Made by a program: the position numbers and the translations under genes
Notes under the pieces: model-generated
The model's database searches: none
Told to the model about the DNA's origin: nothing
The model's input: only the letters and a program-made list of their open reading frames with translations
DNA from: Pseudodonghicola flavimaris
Lineage (GTDB): Bacteria; Pseudomonadota; Alphaproteobacteria; Rhodobacterales; Rhodobacteraceae
DNA: 34,210 bases
Direction of reading: 5' to 3'
NCBI RefSeq assembly: GCF_030164425.1
Contig: NZ_JASNJD010000031.1
Coordinates: 1-34,210, forward strand
Shown: positions 8,450 through 17,205 of the stretch, piece by piece
How positions within the stretch are numbered: the stretch's first letter is position 1
Layout: each line of letters begins with the position of its first letter

Positions 8450-9775
8450 TCAGTCCGCAGCGGTGTAATCGCTGCGTCCGATCGAGACATAATGCACGAA
8501 ACCCGCGCGTTTGGCGTCGCGGGCAGAGTAGATGTTGCGCAGGTCGGCCAGCGCCGGCGTCGTCATCTTGCGGGCCAGCCGCTTCAGGTCGAGCGCGCGG
8601 AATTCGTTCCACTCGGTCAGGATCACCAGCGCATCGGCCTTCTGCGCCGCCTTATAGGCGTCATCGACCCATTGCACCCCGGGCAGCAGCGCCTCGCCCT
8701 CGCGGCGGCCCTGCGGGTCGACCACCCGCACCCGGGCGCCGGCACCGATCAGGGCGGGCACGATGGTCAGGCTTGGCGCCTCGCGCATGTCGTCGGTATT
8801 GGGCTTGAAGGTGACGCCGAGGACCGCGACGGTCTTGCCGGCCAGATGGCCGTCCATCATGTCCATGATCTTCTCGACCATGCGGCGGCGGGTCTCCTCG
8901 TTGACCTTGATCACCGTCTCGGTGATCTGCATCGGCATGCTGTAATCCTGGCCGATCCGGGCCAGCGCCTTGGTGTCCTTGGGAAAGCAGGACCCGCCAT
9001 AGCCGGGGCCGGCGTGCAGGAACTTGTTGCCGATGCGGCCATCCAGCCCCATGCCCTTCGACACCTGCTTGATATCGGCGCCGACACGCTCGCAGAGCGC
9101 GGCGATCTCGTTGATGAAGGTGATCTTGGTCGCGAGAAAGGCGTTGGCGGCGTATTTGATCATCTCCGCGCTTTCCAGATCGGTGGTCACGATCGGGAAA
9201 TCGCGCAGGAACAGCGGCCGGTAGATCTCGGCCATGACCTGGGCGGCGCGGTCGTTCTGGACGCCGACAACCACCCGGTCGGGGCGCATGAAATCGTCGA
9301 TCGCGGCGCCTTCGCGCAGGAATTCGGGGTTCGAGGCCACATCGAATTCCGCCTTCGGATTGGCCCTGGAGATCACCTGTTTGACCTGCCGGTTGGTGCC
9401 CACCGGCACGGTGGATTTGGTCACCACCACGGCATAGCCGGTCAGCGCCTGGGCGATTTCCTCGGCTGCGGCCATCACATAGGTCAGATCGGCATGGCCG
9501 TCGCCGCGCCGGGTGGGGGTGCCCACCGCGATGAACACCGCCTCGGCGCCATCGACCGCCGCGGCCAGATCGGTGGTGAAGGACAGCCGCCCCGCGGCCA
9601 CGTTCTTTTCGATCAGCGCCTCGAGCCCGGGTTCGAAGATCGGCACCTCACCGGCCTCGAGCATCGCGATCTTGTCGGGGTTCTTGTCGACACAGACGAC
9701 ATCATGCCCGAAATCGGAAAAACACACCCCCGAGACCAGCCCGACATAGCCCGTCCCGATCATCGCAATCTTCAT
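8450..9775 (-). CDS. ugd: UDP-glucose 6-dehydrogenase
   Basis: This 441-residue enzyme oxidises UDP-glucose to UDP-glucuronate with two NAD+ in the cytoplasm, feeding capsule or exopolysaccharide synthesis. The N-terminal Rossmann motif is MKIAMIGTGYVGLVSGVCFS (G7, G9, G12). The catalytic cysteine is C263 in GPGYGGSCFPKDTKAL, with K266 and D267 following as in the family. The length and the C-terminal UDP-binding domain (GVTFKPNTDDMREAPS) match bacterial Ugd. Related nucleotide-sugar dehydrogenases (for example UDP-ManNAc or GDP-mannose dehydrogenases) share this fold, but the motif pattern best fits UDP-glucose. A glycosyltransferase gene follows 123 bases downstream. Confidence 0.93.
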   Translation of the reverse strand: MKIAMIGTGYVGLVSGVCFSDFGHDVVCVDKNPDKIAMLEAGEVPIFEPGLEALIEKNVAAGRLSFTTDLAAAVDGAEAVFIAVGTPTRRGDGHADLTYVMAAAEEIAQALTGYAVVVTKSTVPVGTNRQVKQVISRANPKAEFDVASNPEFLREGAAIDDFMRPDRVVVGVQNDRAAQVMAEIYRPLFLRDFPIVTTDLESAEMIKYAANAFLATKITFINEIAALCERVGADIKQVSKGMGLDGRIGNKFLHAGPGYGGSCFPKDTKALARIGQDYSMPMQITETVIKVNEETRRRMVEKIMDMMDGHLAGKTVAVLGVTFKPNTDDMREAPSLTIVPALIGAGARVRVVDPQGRREGEALLPGVQWVDDAYKAAQKADALVILTEWNEFRALDLKRLARKMTTPALADLRNIYSARDAKRAGFVHYVSIGRSDYTAAD

Positions 9776-9827
9776 CTGCCTGCCCTCGCCTGGGGTTTTT
9801 CCCAGCCATGGGCGATCGCTCCGGGCG

Positions 9828-9833
9828 TGTCAA
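9828..9833 (-). promoter_or_regulatory. Possible -35 element upstream of ugd
   Basis: A perfect TTGACA is read on the minus strand 53 bases before the ugd ATG. The hexamer 17 bases further (CATGGC) is a poor -10, so this is a weak promoter candidate. A small hairpin (CTGGG/CCCAG, 9790-9805) sits in the presumed leader. Confidence 0.25.
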
Positions 9834-9932
9834 CCGCGGCGACCGGACGCGCCGGCCCGGGGTGGACAGAGGGGGGGCAGAGGGCGCGGGTACGGGGCGG
9901 GAGCCACATGCGGGGGATGGCGGCGGGACGGC

Positions 9933-9965
9933 AAAAGGGGCGCGCCGCAGCCCGCGGCACGCCCC
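9933..9965 (-). terminator. Rho-independent terminator of phoX
   Basis: On the minus strand a 12-bp stem with one C.A mismatch (arms at 9954-9965 and 9937-9948, 5-base loop) is followed by TTTTGCC. It lies 32 bases after the phoX stop. Confidence 0.7.
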
Positions 9966-9996
9966 CGATCGACGTTCTGTCCTGGATCCCGGCCGG

Positions 9997-11916
9997 TCAG
10001 CCGATCATCGCATTGTCGGCCCGCTTGATCGCCACGATGGAGGAGCGGGGCAGCTTGCCCTCGCCATCGGGGAAGGGCGCGTCGGGGTGCTGGATGCCGA
10101 CGAACATGGTGCGCAGATCCGCCGACCAGCACAGCCCGGTGATCTCCGAACCGTTGGGCCCGGTCAGGAAGCGGTGAATCTCGCCCGAGACCGGATCGCC
10201 CGCCAGCATCTGGTTGTTGCCCATGCCGGCGAAATCGCCGTCGTTGCCATCGTTGCCGTCGGTCTGGATCCAGACCAGGCCGCTGCTGTCGATCGCCATG
10301 CCGTCGGGCGAGTTGAACAGGTTGCCCGGATTGATATTGGCCGAGCCGGCATAGGGGGTGCCGGCATGCACCCCGGGGTTGCCGGCCATCACATAGAGAT
10401 CCCAGGTGAAGGCTTCGGCGGCGTGATCGTCGCCGGCGGGGCGCCAGCGCACGATCTGGCCGTAGCGGTTGGCCTCGCGCGGGTTGGGGCCGTTCGGGGC
10501 GGTGTCATCGCCGCCGGCGTTCGGCTTCAGGCCACGGTTCTTGTTGTTGGTCAGGCAGCAATAGGCCTCGGCCGCGACCGGGCTGGTGGCGACCCATTCG
10601 GGCCGGTCCATGGTGGTGGCGCCGACGGCAGAGGCCGCCATGCGGGTGAAGATGGCGATATGGGCGGCGTCCATGCCGGTGGTCTCCGGCGTCAGCGCCA
10701 GCCATTGCCCCGACAGATCGTCGTTGAACTTCGCCGCATAGAGCGTGCCCTCTTCCAGCAGGGTCGAGGTATCGCCGCCGGGCACGTAGATGTCGCGCGA
10801 CACCCATTTGTAGAGATATTCGCCGCGCTCGTCGTCGCCCATATAGACCACCACGCGGCCATCGGGGGCGAGCGCCACCTCGGCGTTCTCATGCTTGATG
10901 CGGCCGAGCGCGGTATGTTTCACCGGGGTGCTGTCGGGGGCCGCGGGGTCGATCTCGACCACATAGCCGACGCGATGCGGCTCGTTGGGGTTCTTGTCGG
11001 TGTCGAAGCGGGCGTCCCACTTGTGGTAGTCATAGCCCCAGCCCTTCGGGCCGATGCCATAGCGGGCATAGCCCTCGACCAGCGCGTTGGGCTTCTGGTC
11101 CTGGATCTCCTCGGTCGAGCCGAAGTAGCCGTTGAAGTTCTCTTCGCAGGTCAGATAGGTGCCCCAGGGGGTCTTGCCGGCGCCGCAGTTGTTCATGGTG
11201 CCGAGCGACCGGGTGCCGGTCGGGTCGGCGGCGGTCTTCAGCAGGTCGTGGCCGGCGGCGGGGCCGCGGATCTCCATCGGCGTGTTATGGGTGATGCGGC
11301 GGTTCAGCGGGCTGTCGACCACCACTTCCCAGCCCTGGTCGCCCTCGCGCACTTCCATCACGGTGACGCCCTGCAGGTTCTGCAGCTTCAGCACATCCGC
11401 GGCCGAGGCCGGCACCCCCTCCTGCTCGGCGGGCAGGTTGACCTTGCGGTTGGTGTATTCGTGGTTGACCGCGATCACCTGGCGCGACCCCACGGTGAAG
11501 AATTCCATGCCGTCGGTGTTTTCGCCGAAGATGCGGTCGGACATGGCGGTGCTGCCGCCCGGGGTGGTGTCGAAATCGCCGGCGGCGTCGGAGAACAGCG
11601 GGTCGCCCCAGCGCACCAGCACCTGCCAGTCATAACCCTCGGGCACATGCACGGTGCCGTCGGTGGCGATCGGGATCGGGGTGAAGGCGAAGCGCGAGGC
11701 CTGCTGCGCCGCGGCCGAGGTCGAGCCCAGCAGACCGCCGGTCAGGCCGCTGCCCATGGCGGCGGCGCCGGAGCCGAAGGCCAGGACCCGGCCCAGGAAG
11801 CCGCGCCGCGACAGGGCGCGCTCGACCACGCGGTCGAAGTCCTGCTCTTCGGGGCGGGGGAAGTTCAGCTCGTCCCAATCGTCGGCGGAAAGCCGGGTCG
11901 GATCTTGGTGGGTCAT
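9997..11916 (-). CDS. phoX: PhoX-family alkaline phosphatase (DUF839), Tat-exported
   Basis: This 639-residue protein belongs to the PhoX family of secreted phosphatases, which release phosphate from organic phosphoesters and use calcium and iron. The twin-arginine motif SRRGFLG (residues 36-42) is followed by a hydrophobic Ala/Gly stretch ending in SAAAQQ, so it should be folded with metal and exported to the periplasm. Characteristic PhoX segments are present: IAVNHEYTNRKV, NNCGAGKTPWGTYLTCEEN (the Glu residues are expected metal ligands), GYVVEIDP and DGMAIDSSGLVWIQTDG. The start is supported by GAGGGA seven bases before the ATG. A candidate Pho box lies about 100 bases upstream and a terminator follows, so the gene is probably monocistronic and induced by phosphate limitation. 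Confidence 0.92.
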   Translation of the reverse strand: MTHQDPTRLSADDWDELNFPRPEEQDFDRVVERALSRRGFLGRVLAFGSGAAAMGSGLTGGLLGSTSAAAQQASRFAFTPIPIATDGTVHVPEGYDWQVLVRWGDPLFSDAAGDFDTTPGGSTAMSDRIFGENTDGMEFFTVGSRQVIAVNHEYTNRKVNLPAEQEGVPASAADVLKLQNLQGVTVMEVREGDQGWEVVVDSPLNRRITHNTPMEIRGPAAGHDLLKTAADPTGTRSLGTMNNCGAGKTPWGTYLTCEENFNGYFGSTEEIQDQKPNALVEGYARYGIGPKGWGYDYHKWDARFDTDKNPNEPHRVGYVVEIDPAAPDSTPVKHTALGRIKHENAEVALAPDGRVVVYMGDDERGEYLYKWVSRDIYVPGGDTSTLLEEGTLYAAKFNDDLSGQWLALTPETTGMDAAHIAIFTRMAASAVGATTMDRPEWVATSPVAAEAYCCLTNNKNRGLKPNAGGDDTAPNGPNPREANRYGQIVRWRPAGDDHAAEAFTWDLYVMAGNPGVHAGTPYAGSANINPGNLFNSPDGMAIDSSGLVWIQTDGNDGNDGDFAGMGNNQMLAGDPVSGEIHRFLTGPNGSEITGLCWSADLRTMFVGIQHPDAPFPDGEGKLPRSSIVAIKRADNAMIG

Positions 11917-12016
11917 CTCGTGGTCCCTCTGACATGGTGGGCTGGGGATATCCGGGGGCCTGGCGGGCGTGAGCGTGGCGAGGGCCGGAAGGTTGCGCCC
12001 CGCCTACCCGGGCAAG

Positions 12017-12034
12017 GTATCACTTTGATGACAG
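12017..12034 (-). promoter_or_regulatory. Candidate Pho box upstream of phoX
   Basis: Read on the minus strand the site is CTGTCAT-CAAA-GTGATAC. The first heptamer is an exact match to the known PhoB half-site (CTGTCAT); the second matches the consensus at four of seven bases after the correct 4-base A-containing spacer. It lies 101 bases before the phoX ATG, on the strand from which phoX is read. Confidence 0.5.
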
Positions 12035-12061
12035 GAAATCGCCCGCGCCGGGGACACGAAA

Positions 12062-12087
12062 GGGCCCGCGCCGGGGGGCGCGGACCC
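12062..12087 (-). terminator. Candidate terminator of the TPR gene
   Basis: An 11-bp stem with one mismatch (12062-12072 with 12077-12087, loop GGGG) is followed on the minus strand by TTTCGTG. It starts 45 bases after the TPR gene's stop codon. Confidence 0.5.
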
Positions 12088-12093
12088 TGCGGG

Positions 12094-12121
12094 CCGGTGA
12101 CGTTCCGGTGACGTTCCGGTG
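12094..12121. repeat. Short tandem repeat CCGGTGACGTT
   Basis: Two exact copies of an 11-base unit (12094-12104, 12105-12115) are followed by a partial third copy CCGGTG. It sits between the TPR gene's stop and its terminator hairpin. No function is apparent. Confidence 0.6.
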
Positions 12122-12131
12122 CCGGCCGGGA

Positions 12132-13508
12132 TTACTGCGCCTCGCTCAGCACCCGCTTGACCCGGGCCTGGGCGCGGGCGGATTCGCGCGGCAGCCCGAG
12201 GCTCTGATAGACATCGGCCAGCTTGTCGTTGTTGGGCACCGAGCAGGGCTCGTAGCCGCGGCGCATCTCCAGCATCTGCTGGGCGGTGGTATAGCGGCCG
12301 GTGCGGATCACGCTGTCCAGCAGCACCTGTTCGAAGAGATCGCGCTGCGCATGGCTGCCGCCGATCTCGACGATGCGCGAAATGGCCGCACCCATCTTCT
12401 TCACCACCGTCTCGTGATCGCCGCGCGCATGGGCCACCAGCGCCTCGCAGGCGGGTTCGGCGACATTGATCCAGGCGTCCTGCACATAGGCCGGGGCGCT
12501 GGCGACGAAGGCCTTCAGGTTCTCCATCATCGCCTCGGTCTCCGGCGCGCCGGCGCGGGCCAGCCCGTAGACATATTGCATGGTCAGGAAGGGCTGCACG
12601 AAATCCTCGGTGCGCCCCTTCATATGTTCGGCCACGTCGATCCAGCGGTCGCCGACATCGACGCCCACCAGCTCCAGCCGCAGCAGCAGCGACACCGCGT
12701 TGATCTGGTCCTGGGAATAGCTCTTGTCGGCGCCCCAGATATGCGCGTCATAGGCCCTGAGCGCATCCTCGTAGCGGCCCTTGGAGATATAGTTCAGCGC
12801 CAGATGCCACCAGTTGTGGGTCAGCATGAAGCTGTTCAGATCGGTCCAGGTGCCGGAGACGTCCTCGAGAAAGGTCAGCCCCTCGTCGATGCGGCCCTGG
12901 GTGATCAGCACATGGGCCAGCGCGTGATGCGCCCAGGGTTCCTTGCGCTTGAGCTCGATGGCGCGCCGCGCCGAGGTCTCGGCATCGCCCAGCAGGTGGC
13001 ATTGCTCATAGGCGAAGGCCATCAGCCCGTGCATGTGGCACAGATCGCTGTTGGCCTCCTCGACCTTCTCGGCGACCCGCAGCATGCCCGGCGAATTGCC
13101 CAGGTTGAATTCGTGATACTGGGTCAGCTTCACCATCGGCAGGTCATGGGCGAATTCATCGGCGATCTCGTTGCCGATGCGGATCGCGGCGGGCATATCG
13201 CCGGCGTACCAGGCCTGCGCCGCAGCCAGGTTCATCCGTTCGCGCCGGTTGGCGCCGGCAGCGGCGGCGGCCTCGGCGCGCTCCAGATAGGGGCGGGCCA
13301 TGGCGCCGGCCCCGGGGCTTTCCAGGAACAGGAAGGCCAGCCCCGCATAGGTATTGGCCAGCACCGAGCCGGGATCGGCATCGGCGGCGGCGATCACGTT
13401 GCCGGCCTTGGTCTCATAGGCCAGCAGCCCCTCGCTGAAATCGTTGATCCCCTGCAGGGTGGCGCTGTCGGTGGTGGTCAGGTCGTTGCCGAGCCAGTCT
13501 TTTGCCAT
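12132..13508 (-). CDS. Tetratricopeptide-repeat protein, TTC38-like
   Basis: This 458-residue all-helical protein matches the TTC38 type of TPR protein, known in animals and many bacteria but of unknown function. Recognisable segments are LPMVKLTQYHEFNLG, EPWAHHALAHVLITQGR and LTHNWWHLALNYISKGRYEDALRAYD, each built on TPR helix pairs. The histidines H194, H195, H199, H231 and H235 cluster in two adjacent repeats. No signal peptide is seen, so it is cytoplasmic. The start at 13508 is preferred because AAAGGG lies seven bases upstream; an in-frame ATG two codons earlier has the same purines almost touching it, and a longer 490-codon reading lacks support. It lies downstream of the GMC-oxidoreductase operon but is separated from it by a terminator. 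Confidence 0.82.
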   Translation of the reverse strand: MAKDWLGNDLTTTDSATLQGINDFSEGLLAYETKAGNVIAAADADPGSVLANTYAGLAFLFLESPGAGAMARPYLERAEAAAAAGANRRERMNLAAAQAWYAGDMPAAIRIGNEIADEFAHDLPMVKLTQYHEFNLGNSPGMLRVAEKVEEANSDLCHMHGLMAFAYEQCHLLGDAETSARRAIELKRKEPWAHHALAHVLITQGRIDEGLTFLEDVSGTWTDLNSFMLTHNWWHLALNYISKGRYEDALRAYDAHIWGADKSYSQDQINAVSLLLRLELVGVDVGDRWIDVAEHMKGRTEDFVQPFLTMQYVYGLARAGAPETEAMMENLKAFVASAPAYVQDAWINVAEPACEALVAHARGDHETVVKKMGAAISRIVEIGGSHAQRDLFEQVLLDSVIRTGRYTTAQQMLEMRRGYEPCSVPNNDKLADVYQSLGLPRESARAQARVKRVLSEAQ

Positions 13509-13584
13509 CTTCATACCCTTTCTGAACGGAGCGGCGGCCCCGTTACGGTTACTCGCGTGTTCCTGCCGGGGTGGCGGCCCCGGA

Positions 13585-13612
13585 AAACACCGGGCGGGGA
13601 GCACCCGCCCGG
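13585..13612 (-). terminator. Rho-independent terminator of the ABC/GMC operon
   Basis: A perfect 9-bp stem (CCGGGCGGG 13590-13598, CCCGCCCGG 13604-13612, 5-base loop) is followed on the minus strand by TGTTTTCC. It is 25 bases after the GMC oxidoreductase stop and separates that operon from the TPR gene. Confidence 0.75.
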
Positions 13613-13636
13613 ATCGTTGGGCCTCTGCCGGGCCGG

Positions 13637-15253
13637 TTACCCGGCCGGGCGCAGCGCCGAGCCGGTCAGGATCGACCGCGCGCCACGTTCGGCGATGGTC
13701 ACCACGGTGGTGTTCAGGTTGCCCGAGACCATTTCCGGGATGGCCGAGGCGTCGGCGACATAAAGCCCCTCGATGCCGTTGAATTTCAAGGTGGCACTGT
13801 CGACCACCGCGCCGGCGTCCGTGCCCATGCGGCAGGTCGAGGAAGGGTGATAGAGCGTCATGCAGTGGCGGCGGATATACTCGCCGATCTCCGCGTCGGT
13901 CTGACAGTCGGAGGAGGGCTGCATCTCGCCATCCAGCAGATCCTTCAGGGGCCCGCTTTGCGCCACCCGACGCTGGATCTTGATGCCCTCGACCAGCACC
14001 CCCAGATCCGATCCCGAGGGATCGGAGGAGAAATATTTAGGGTCTATATCGGGATATTGGATCGGATCGGCCGAGCGCAGGGTGATCTCGCCCCGGCCCT
14101 TGGGCCGTTGCAGCGTGGTGTGCATGGTCATGCCCGATTTCAGCCCCAGGAAGCGGGCGTAATCGCGGTGCGGGGTGACCGCGCCGTAAAGCTGCAGGTC
14201 GGGTTCGGCCACATCGGGGCCGGAGCGCACATGGGCGCCGGCGGCGACGAAGGGCGAGGTCCGCGGCCCGGTCTTCGAGGTTTCCCATTCGGCGAAGCTC
14301 TCGGCCAGGAAATCGGCGTCCCAGGTGCCGATGCCGGCTGGCTCCTTGGTGTAATAGCTGTAGGCGACGTTGATATGGTCCTGCAGATTCTTGCCCAGTT
14401 CCGGCACGTCGAGCAGCGGCTCGACCCCGGCAGCCTTCAGCTCATCCGCCGGCCCGAGACCGGAGAGCAGCAGGATCTGCGCCGTGCCGATGGCGCCGGC
14501 GGCCATCACCACCTCGCTGTCGGCAAAGACCTGTTTCAGATGGCCGTTCTCCAGGTATTCGACGCCCTTGGCACAGCCGTCCTCGACGATGACCTTGGTG
14601 ATCAGCACGCCGGTCTGCAGCGTCAGGTTGGGCCGGGTCAGCACCGGATCGAGATAGGCCCGGCTGGTGCCCGACCGCGCGCCCTCCTTGATCATCAGCT
14701 GGAAGAAGCCGAAGCCTTCCTGGCTTTCGCCGTTGAAATCGGCGTTGGCGGGATAACCGGCGGCCACACCGGCCTCGACCCAGGCGTGTTCATAGGGGTG
14801 GGAATAATCGATGGTCTCCACATGCAGCGGCCCGGTGGTGCCGTGCAGGGGGGAATTGCGGTGATTGGCGTTGTTCTCGAAGGCCATCATGTCGGGCAGG
14901 ACGCTGTCCCAGCCCCAGCCCTCGCAGCCCAGATCGACCCAGTTGTTGAAGTCATAGGGCAGGCCGCGGATATAGATCATCGCGTTCATCGCCCCCGATC
15001 CGCCGACCATCTTGCCGCGCGGCCAGAAGATGCGGCGGCCGGCGCAGCCCTCCTGCGCCACGGTGTGATAGCCCCAGTCGGCCGAGGTGTTGAACAGCGT
15101 CACCCAGTCGGAGGGCACCTTGGCGTTGATCGGCTGATCGCCGCCGGCCTCCAGCAGCAGCACCTTGCGGGCCGGATCGGCGGACAGCCGGTTGGCCAGG
15201 ACGCAGCCGGCAGAGCCGGCGCCGACGATGATGGTGTCGTAAGAAGCGGTCAT
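13637..15253 (-). CDS. GMC-family FAD-dependent oxidoreductase (choline-dehydrogenase-like)
   Basis: This 538-residue flavoenzyme should oxidise an alcohol to an aldehyde or further. The N-terminal FAD-binding motif is TIIVGAGSAGCVLANRLS, and the GMC signature region follows (MVGGSGAMNAMIYIRGLPYDFNNW). The active-site histidine is H469 in LYHPSSTCRMG, and the second catalytic position is N514 in SGNLNTTVV, both as expected for the family. There is no signal peptide or membrane anchor. It is the last gene of the amidase/ABC operon, six bases after the LivM-type permease, so its substrate is probably the imported compound or a product of it. Choline dehydrogenase itself is not implied: no betaine aldehyde dehydrogenase or BetI is present. 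Confidence 0.92.
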   Translation of the reverse strand: MTASYDTIIVGAGSAGCVLANRLSADPARKVLLLEAGGDQPINAKVPSDWVTLFNTSADWGYHTVAQEGCAGRRIFWPRGKMVGGSGAMNAMIYIRGLPYDFNNWVDLGCEGWGWDSVLPDMMAFENNANHRNSPLHGTTGPLHVETIDYSHPYEHAWVEAGVAAGYPANADFNGESQEGFGFFQLMIKEGARSGTSRAYLDPVLTRPNLTLQTGVLITKVIVEDGCAKGVEYLENGHLKQVFADSEVVMAAGAIGTAQILLLSGLGPADELKAAGVEPLLDVPELGKNLQDHINVAYSYYTKEPAGIGTWDADFLAESFAEWETSKTGPRTSPFVAAGAHVRSGPDVAEPDLQLYGAVTPHRDYARFLGLKSGMTMHTTLQRPKGRGEITLRSADPIQYPDIDPKYFSSDPSGSDLGVLVEGIKIQRRVAQSGPLKDLLDGEMQPSSDCQTDAEIGEYIRRHCMTLYHPSSTCRMGTDAGAVVDSATLKFNGIEGLYVADASAIPEMVSGNLNTTVVTIAERGARSILTGSALRPAG

Positions 15254-15259
15254 AAGGGG

Positions 15260-16306
15260 TCAGTCTCCCTGTTGTGGCGCGGCCCGGCGCGCCCGGATCG
15301 TTGTGAGAAAATCGCTGAGCCGGCCGACGATGCCGCGCGGCAGGAGCACCACGAAGACGGCGATCAGCAGGCCGAGGCCCAGGGTGCGAAACTGGCCTGC
15401 GTCGCGCATCAGCTCATCCGCCACCATCAGCACGATGGTGCCCAAGACCGGCCCCCAGAAGGTGCCGGTGCCGCCCACCACGGCGATCGCCATGATGAAG
15501 AGCAGCGTCGACATCGAAAACACGCTGGGGCCGATGGCCTGGAAATGCGCCGCATAGAGCCCGCCGGTCAGCCCGGTGAAGAAGGCCGAGATGCCGAAGA
15601 CCAGCAGCTGGGTGTGGAACCGGTTGATGCCGCGGGCGATGGCATAGCTCTGGTTGTCGCGCAGCGCCTTGAAGGCCAGCCCCATCGGGCTGTGGATGAT
15701 CACCCAGGAGGAGATCAGCGTCAGCAGGAAGCCGGCCAGCACGATGCCGTAATTGCCGCGCACCCAGTCGCCGCGCAGCAGCTGGCGCATGCCGAAATCG
15801 CCGAAGCGGGAAAAGCCGCTGGCGCCGCCGGTGAACTGCCGGCAGGTGGTGCCGATCATCTGGAAACAGGCGGTATCGGTGACGATCAGCAGATAGACCA
15901 CCGAGGAGATGGCGAAGGTCAGCAGCGCCACATAGACGCCCTGCAGCCTGAGGCAGGCCAGCCCGACCAGCATCGAGAACAGCGTCGCCAGCACCGCGCC
16001 GCAGAAGATGGCGAGCCAGATGTTGAAGCCCAGATAGGTGGCCAGCATCGCGGTGCCATAGCCGCCGACGGCGAAGACCGCCATCTGCGCCAGGCTGAAG
16101 ATGCCGGCATAGCCGAACAGCAGGTTCCACTGTACCGCGATCCCGGCCCAGAACAGGCCGACGATCAGCTGGCCGATCAGATATTTGCTCTCGATCACGA
16201 AGGGCGCGGCAATGGCGCAGACCAGGAACACCACGCCGATGGCCAGATCGCCGCGCAGGGCGGAACGGCCGGCGGAAACGGGCAGCCTGGAGGATGTATC
16301 GCTCAT
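15260..16306 (-). CDS. livM: LivM-type ABC permease
   Basis: This 348-residue integral membrane protein is one of the two permeases of a HAAT (Leu/Ile/Val, amide and urea type) importer. It has the usual many hydrophobic segments and the conserved cytoplasmic loop contacting the ATPases (SPMGLAFKALRDNQSYAIARGIN, residues about 205-227), followed by GGLYAAHFQAIGPSVFSMSTLL and VGGTGTFWGPVLG, typical LivM blocks. It starts 10 bases after LivH and ends 6 bases before the GMC gene. The symbol denotes family only; the transported compound is unlikely to be proven branched-chain amino acid. Confidence 0.92.
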   Translation of the reverse strand: MSDTSSRLPVSAGRSALRGDLAIGVVFLVCAIAAPFVIESKYLIGQLIVGLFWAGIAVQWNLLFGYAGIFSLAQMAVFAVGGYGTAMLATYLGFNIWLAIFCGAVLATLFSMLVGLACLRLQGVYVALLTFAISSVVYLLIVTDTACFQMIGTTCRQFTGGASGFSRFGDFGMRQLLRGDWVRGNYGIVLAGFLLTLISSWVIIHSPMGLAFKALRDNQSYAIARGINRFHTQLLVFGISAFFTGLTGGLYAAHFQAIGPSVFSMSTLLFIMAIAVVGGTGTFWGPVLGTIVLMVADELMRDAGQFRTLGLGLLIAVFVVLLPRGIVGRLSDFLTTIRARRAAPQQGD

Positions 16307-16316
16307 GATGGGGTCC

Positions 16317-17201
16317 TCACATCCGGCGGATTTGCGCGCGCCCGAACAGCCCGTTCGGACGCCAGATCAGAATGGCGATCACCAGCATCAGCAGCACCGG
16401 AAAGCCCCAGCGCGCGCCCAGGGCGAATTGCACCGCCGCCTCGATCAGCGCCAGGCCGAAGGCGGCGATCACCGCGCCGGGCAGATTGCCCAGCCCCGCG
16501 ACCACGCACATGATGAAGGCCTTCAGCATCGGGTCGGCCCCGAGCGTCGGGCTGAGCTGGGTGATCGAGCTGAGCAGCACGCCGCAGATCCCGGCCAGCG
16601 CGCCGGCCAGCCCCAGCACCTGCAGATAGGTCCGCTCCACCGGCACTCCCATGAGCAGCGCCGCATCGCGGTTCTGCGCGGTGGCGCGGATCGCCCGGCC
16701 CATCTTGGTCTTGGCGATCAGATAGCCCATCACCGCCATCACCACGAAGGCGACGATGACGATCACCGCATTCAGCCAGGGCATCACCCCGGCGCCCAGC
16801 TGCACCGATCCCGGCACCGCGAAGGGCTGTGGCAGCGGCCGGCCGCCATAGACCAGCAGCAGCGCGTTCTCCAGCCCGATGGCGATGCCGACGGTGGCGA
16901 TCATCACCGAGGTCTCGAACCCCGGCCCGCCGGCCTTCAGCAGCGGCCGCACCACGCCGAGATAAAGCAGCCCGCCGAACACCGCCCCGGCGGCGGCGGC
17001 ACCGATGAAGCCGGCCCAGACCGGCAGGCCCAGGCTCACCGCCACGGTGAAGACCATATAGCCCCCCAGCGCCAGCATCGAGCCATGCGCCATGTTGAGC
17101 ATGCCCATCGAGCCCCAGACCAGCGACAGCCCAAGCGTCGCCAGCGCATAGAGCGCCCCGTTGGTCAGGCCCGTGACCAGAATGGCAATGGTGACATCCA
17201 T
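16317..17201 (-). CDS. livH: LivH-type ABC permease
   Basis: This 294-residue membrane protein is the second permease of the importer. Diagnostic LivH segments include LTNGALYALATLGLSLVWGSMGMLNMAHGSML near the N-terminus (in two hydrophobic helices), the ATPase-coupling loop TKMGRAIRATAQNRDAALLMG, and AGLGNLPGAVIAAFGLALIEA towards the end. About eight membrane segments are evident. It begins four bases after the LivF-type ATPase gene, so translation is probably coupled. Substrate unknown. Confidence 0.93.
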   Translation of the reverse strand: MDVTIAILVTGLTNGALYALATLGLSLVWGSMGMLNMAHGSMLALGGYMVFTVAVSLGLPVWAGFIGAAAAGAVFGGLLYLGVVRPLLKAGGPGFETSVMIATVGIAIGLENALLLVYGGRPLPQPFAVPGSVQLGAGVMPWLNAVIVIVAFVVMAVMGYLIAKTKMGRAIRATAQNRDAALLMGVPVERTYLQVLGLAGALAGICGVLLSSITQLSPTLGADPMLKAFIMCVVAGLGNLPGAVIAAFGLALIEAAVQFALGARWGFPVLLMLVIAILIWRPNGLFGRAQIRRM

Positions 17202-17205
17202 GTCC

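Noticed and set aside
7070..10177. A 1035-codon plus-strand open frame across glycosyltransferase and ugd.
   Set aside because: Composition is that of an antisense shadow; both genes beneath it are convincing on the minus strand.
13637..15253. Reading the GMC enzyme as choline dehydrogenase BetA.
   Set aside because: No BetB, BetI or choline transporter accompanies it, and GMC family members of this size act on many alcohols.
13571..16513. A 980-codon plus-strand open frame opposite the GMC and LivM genes.
   Set aside because: Antisense shadow with biased His/Gln/Gly composition and no recognisable motif.
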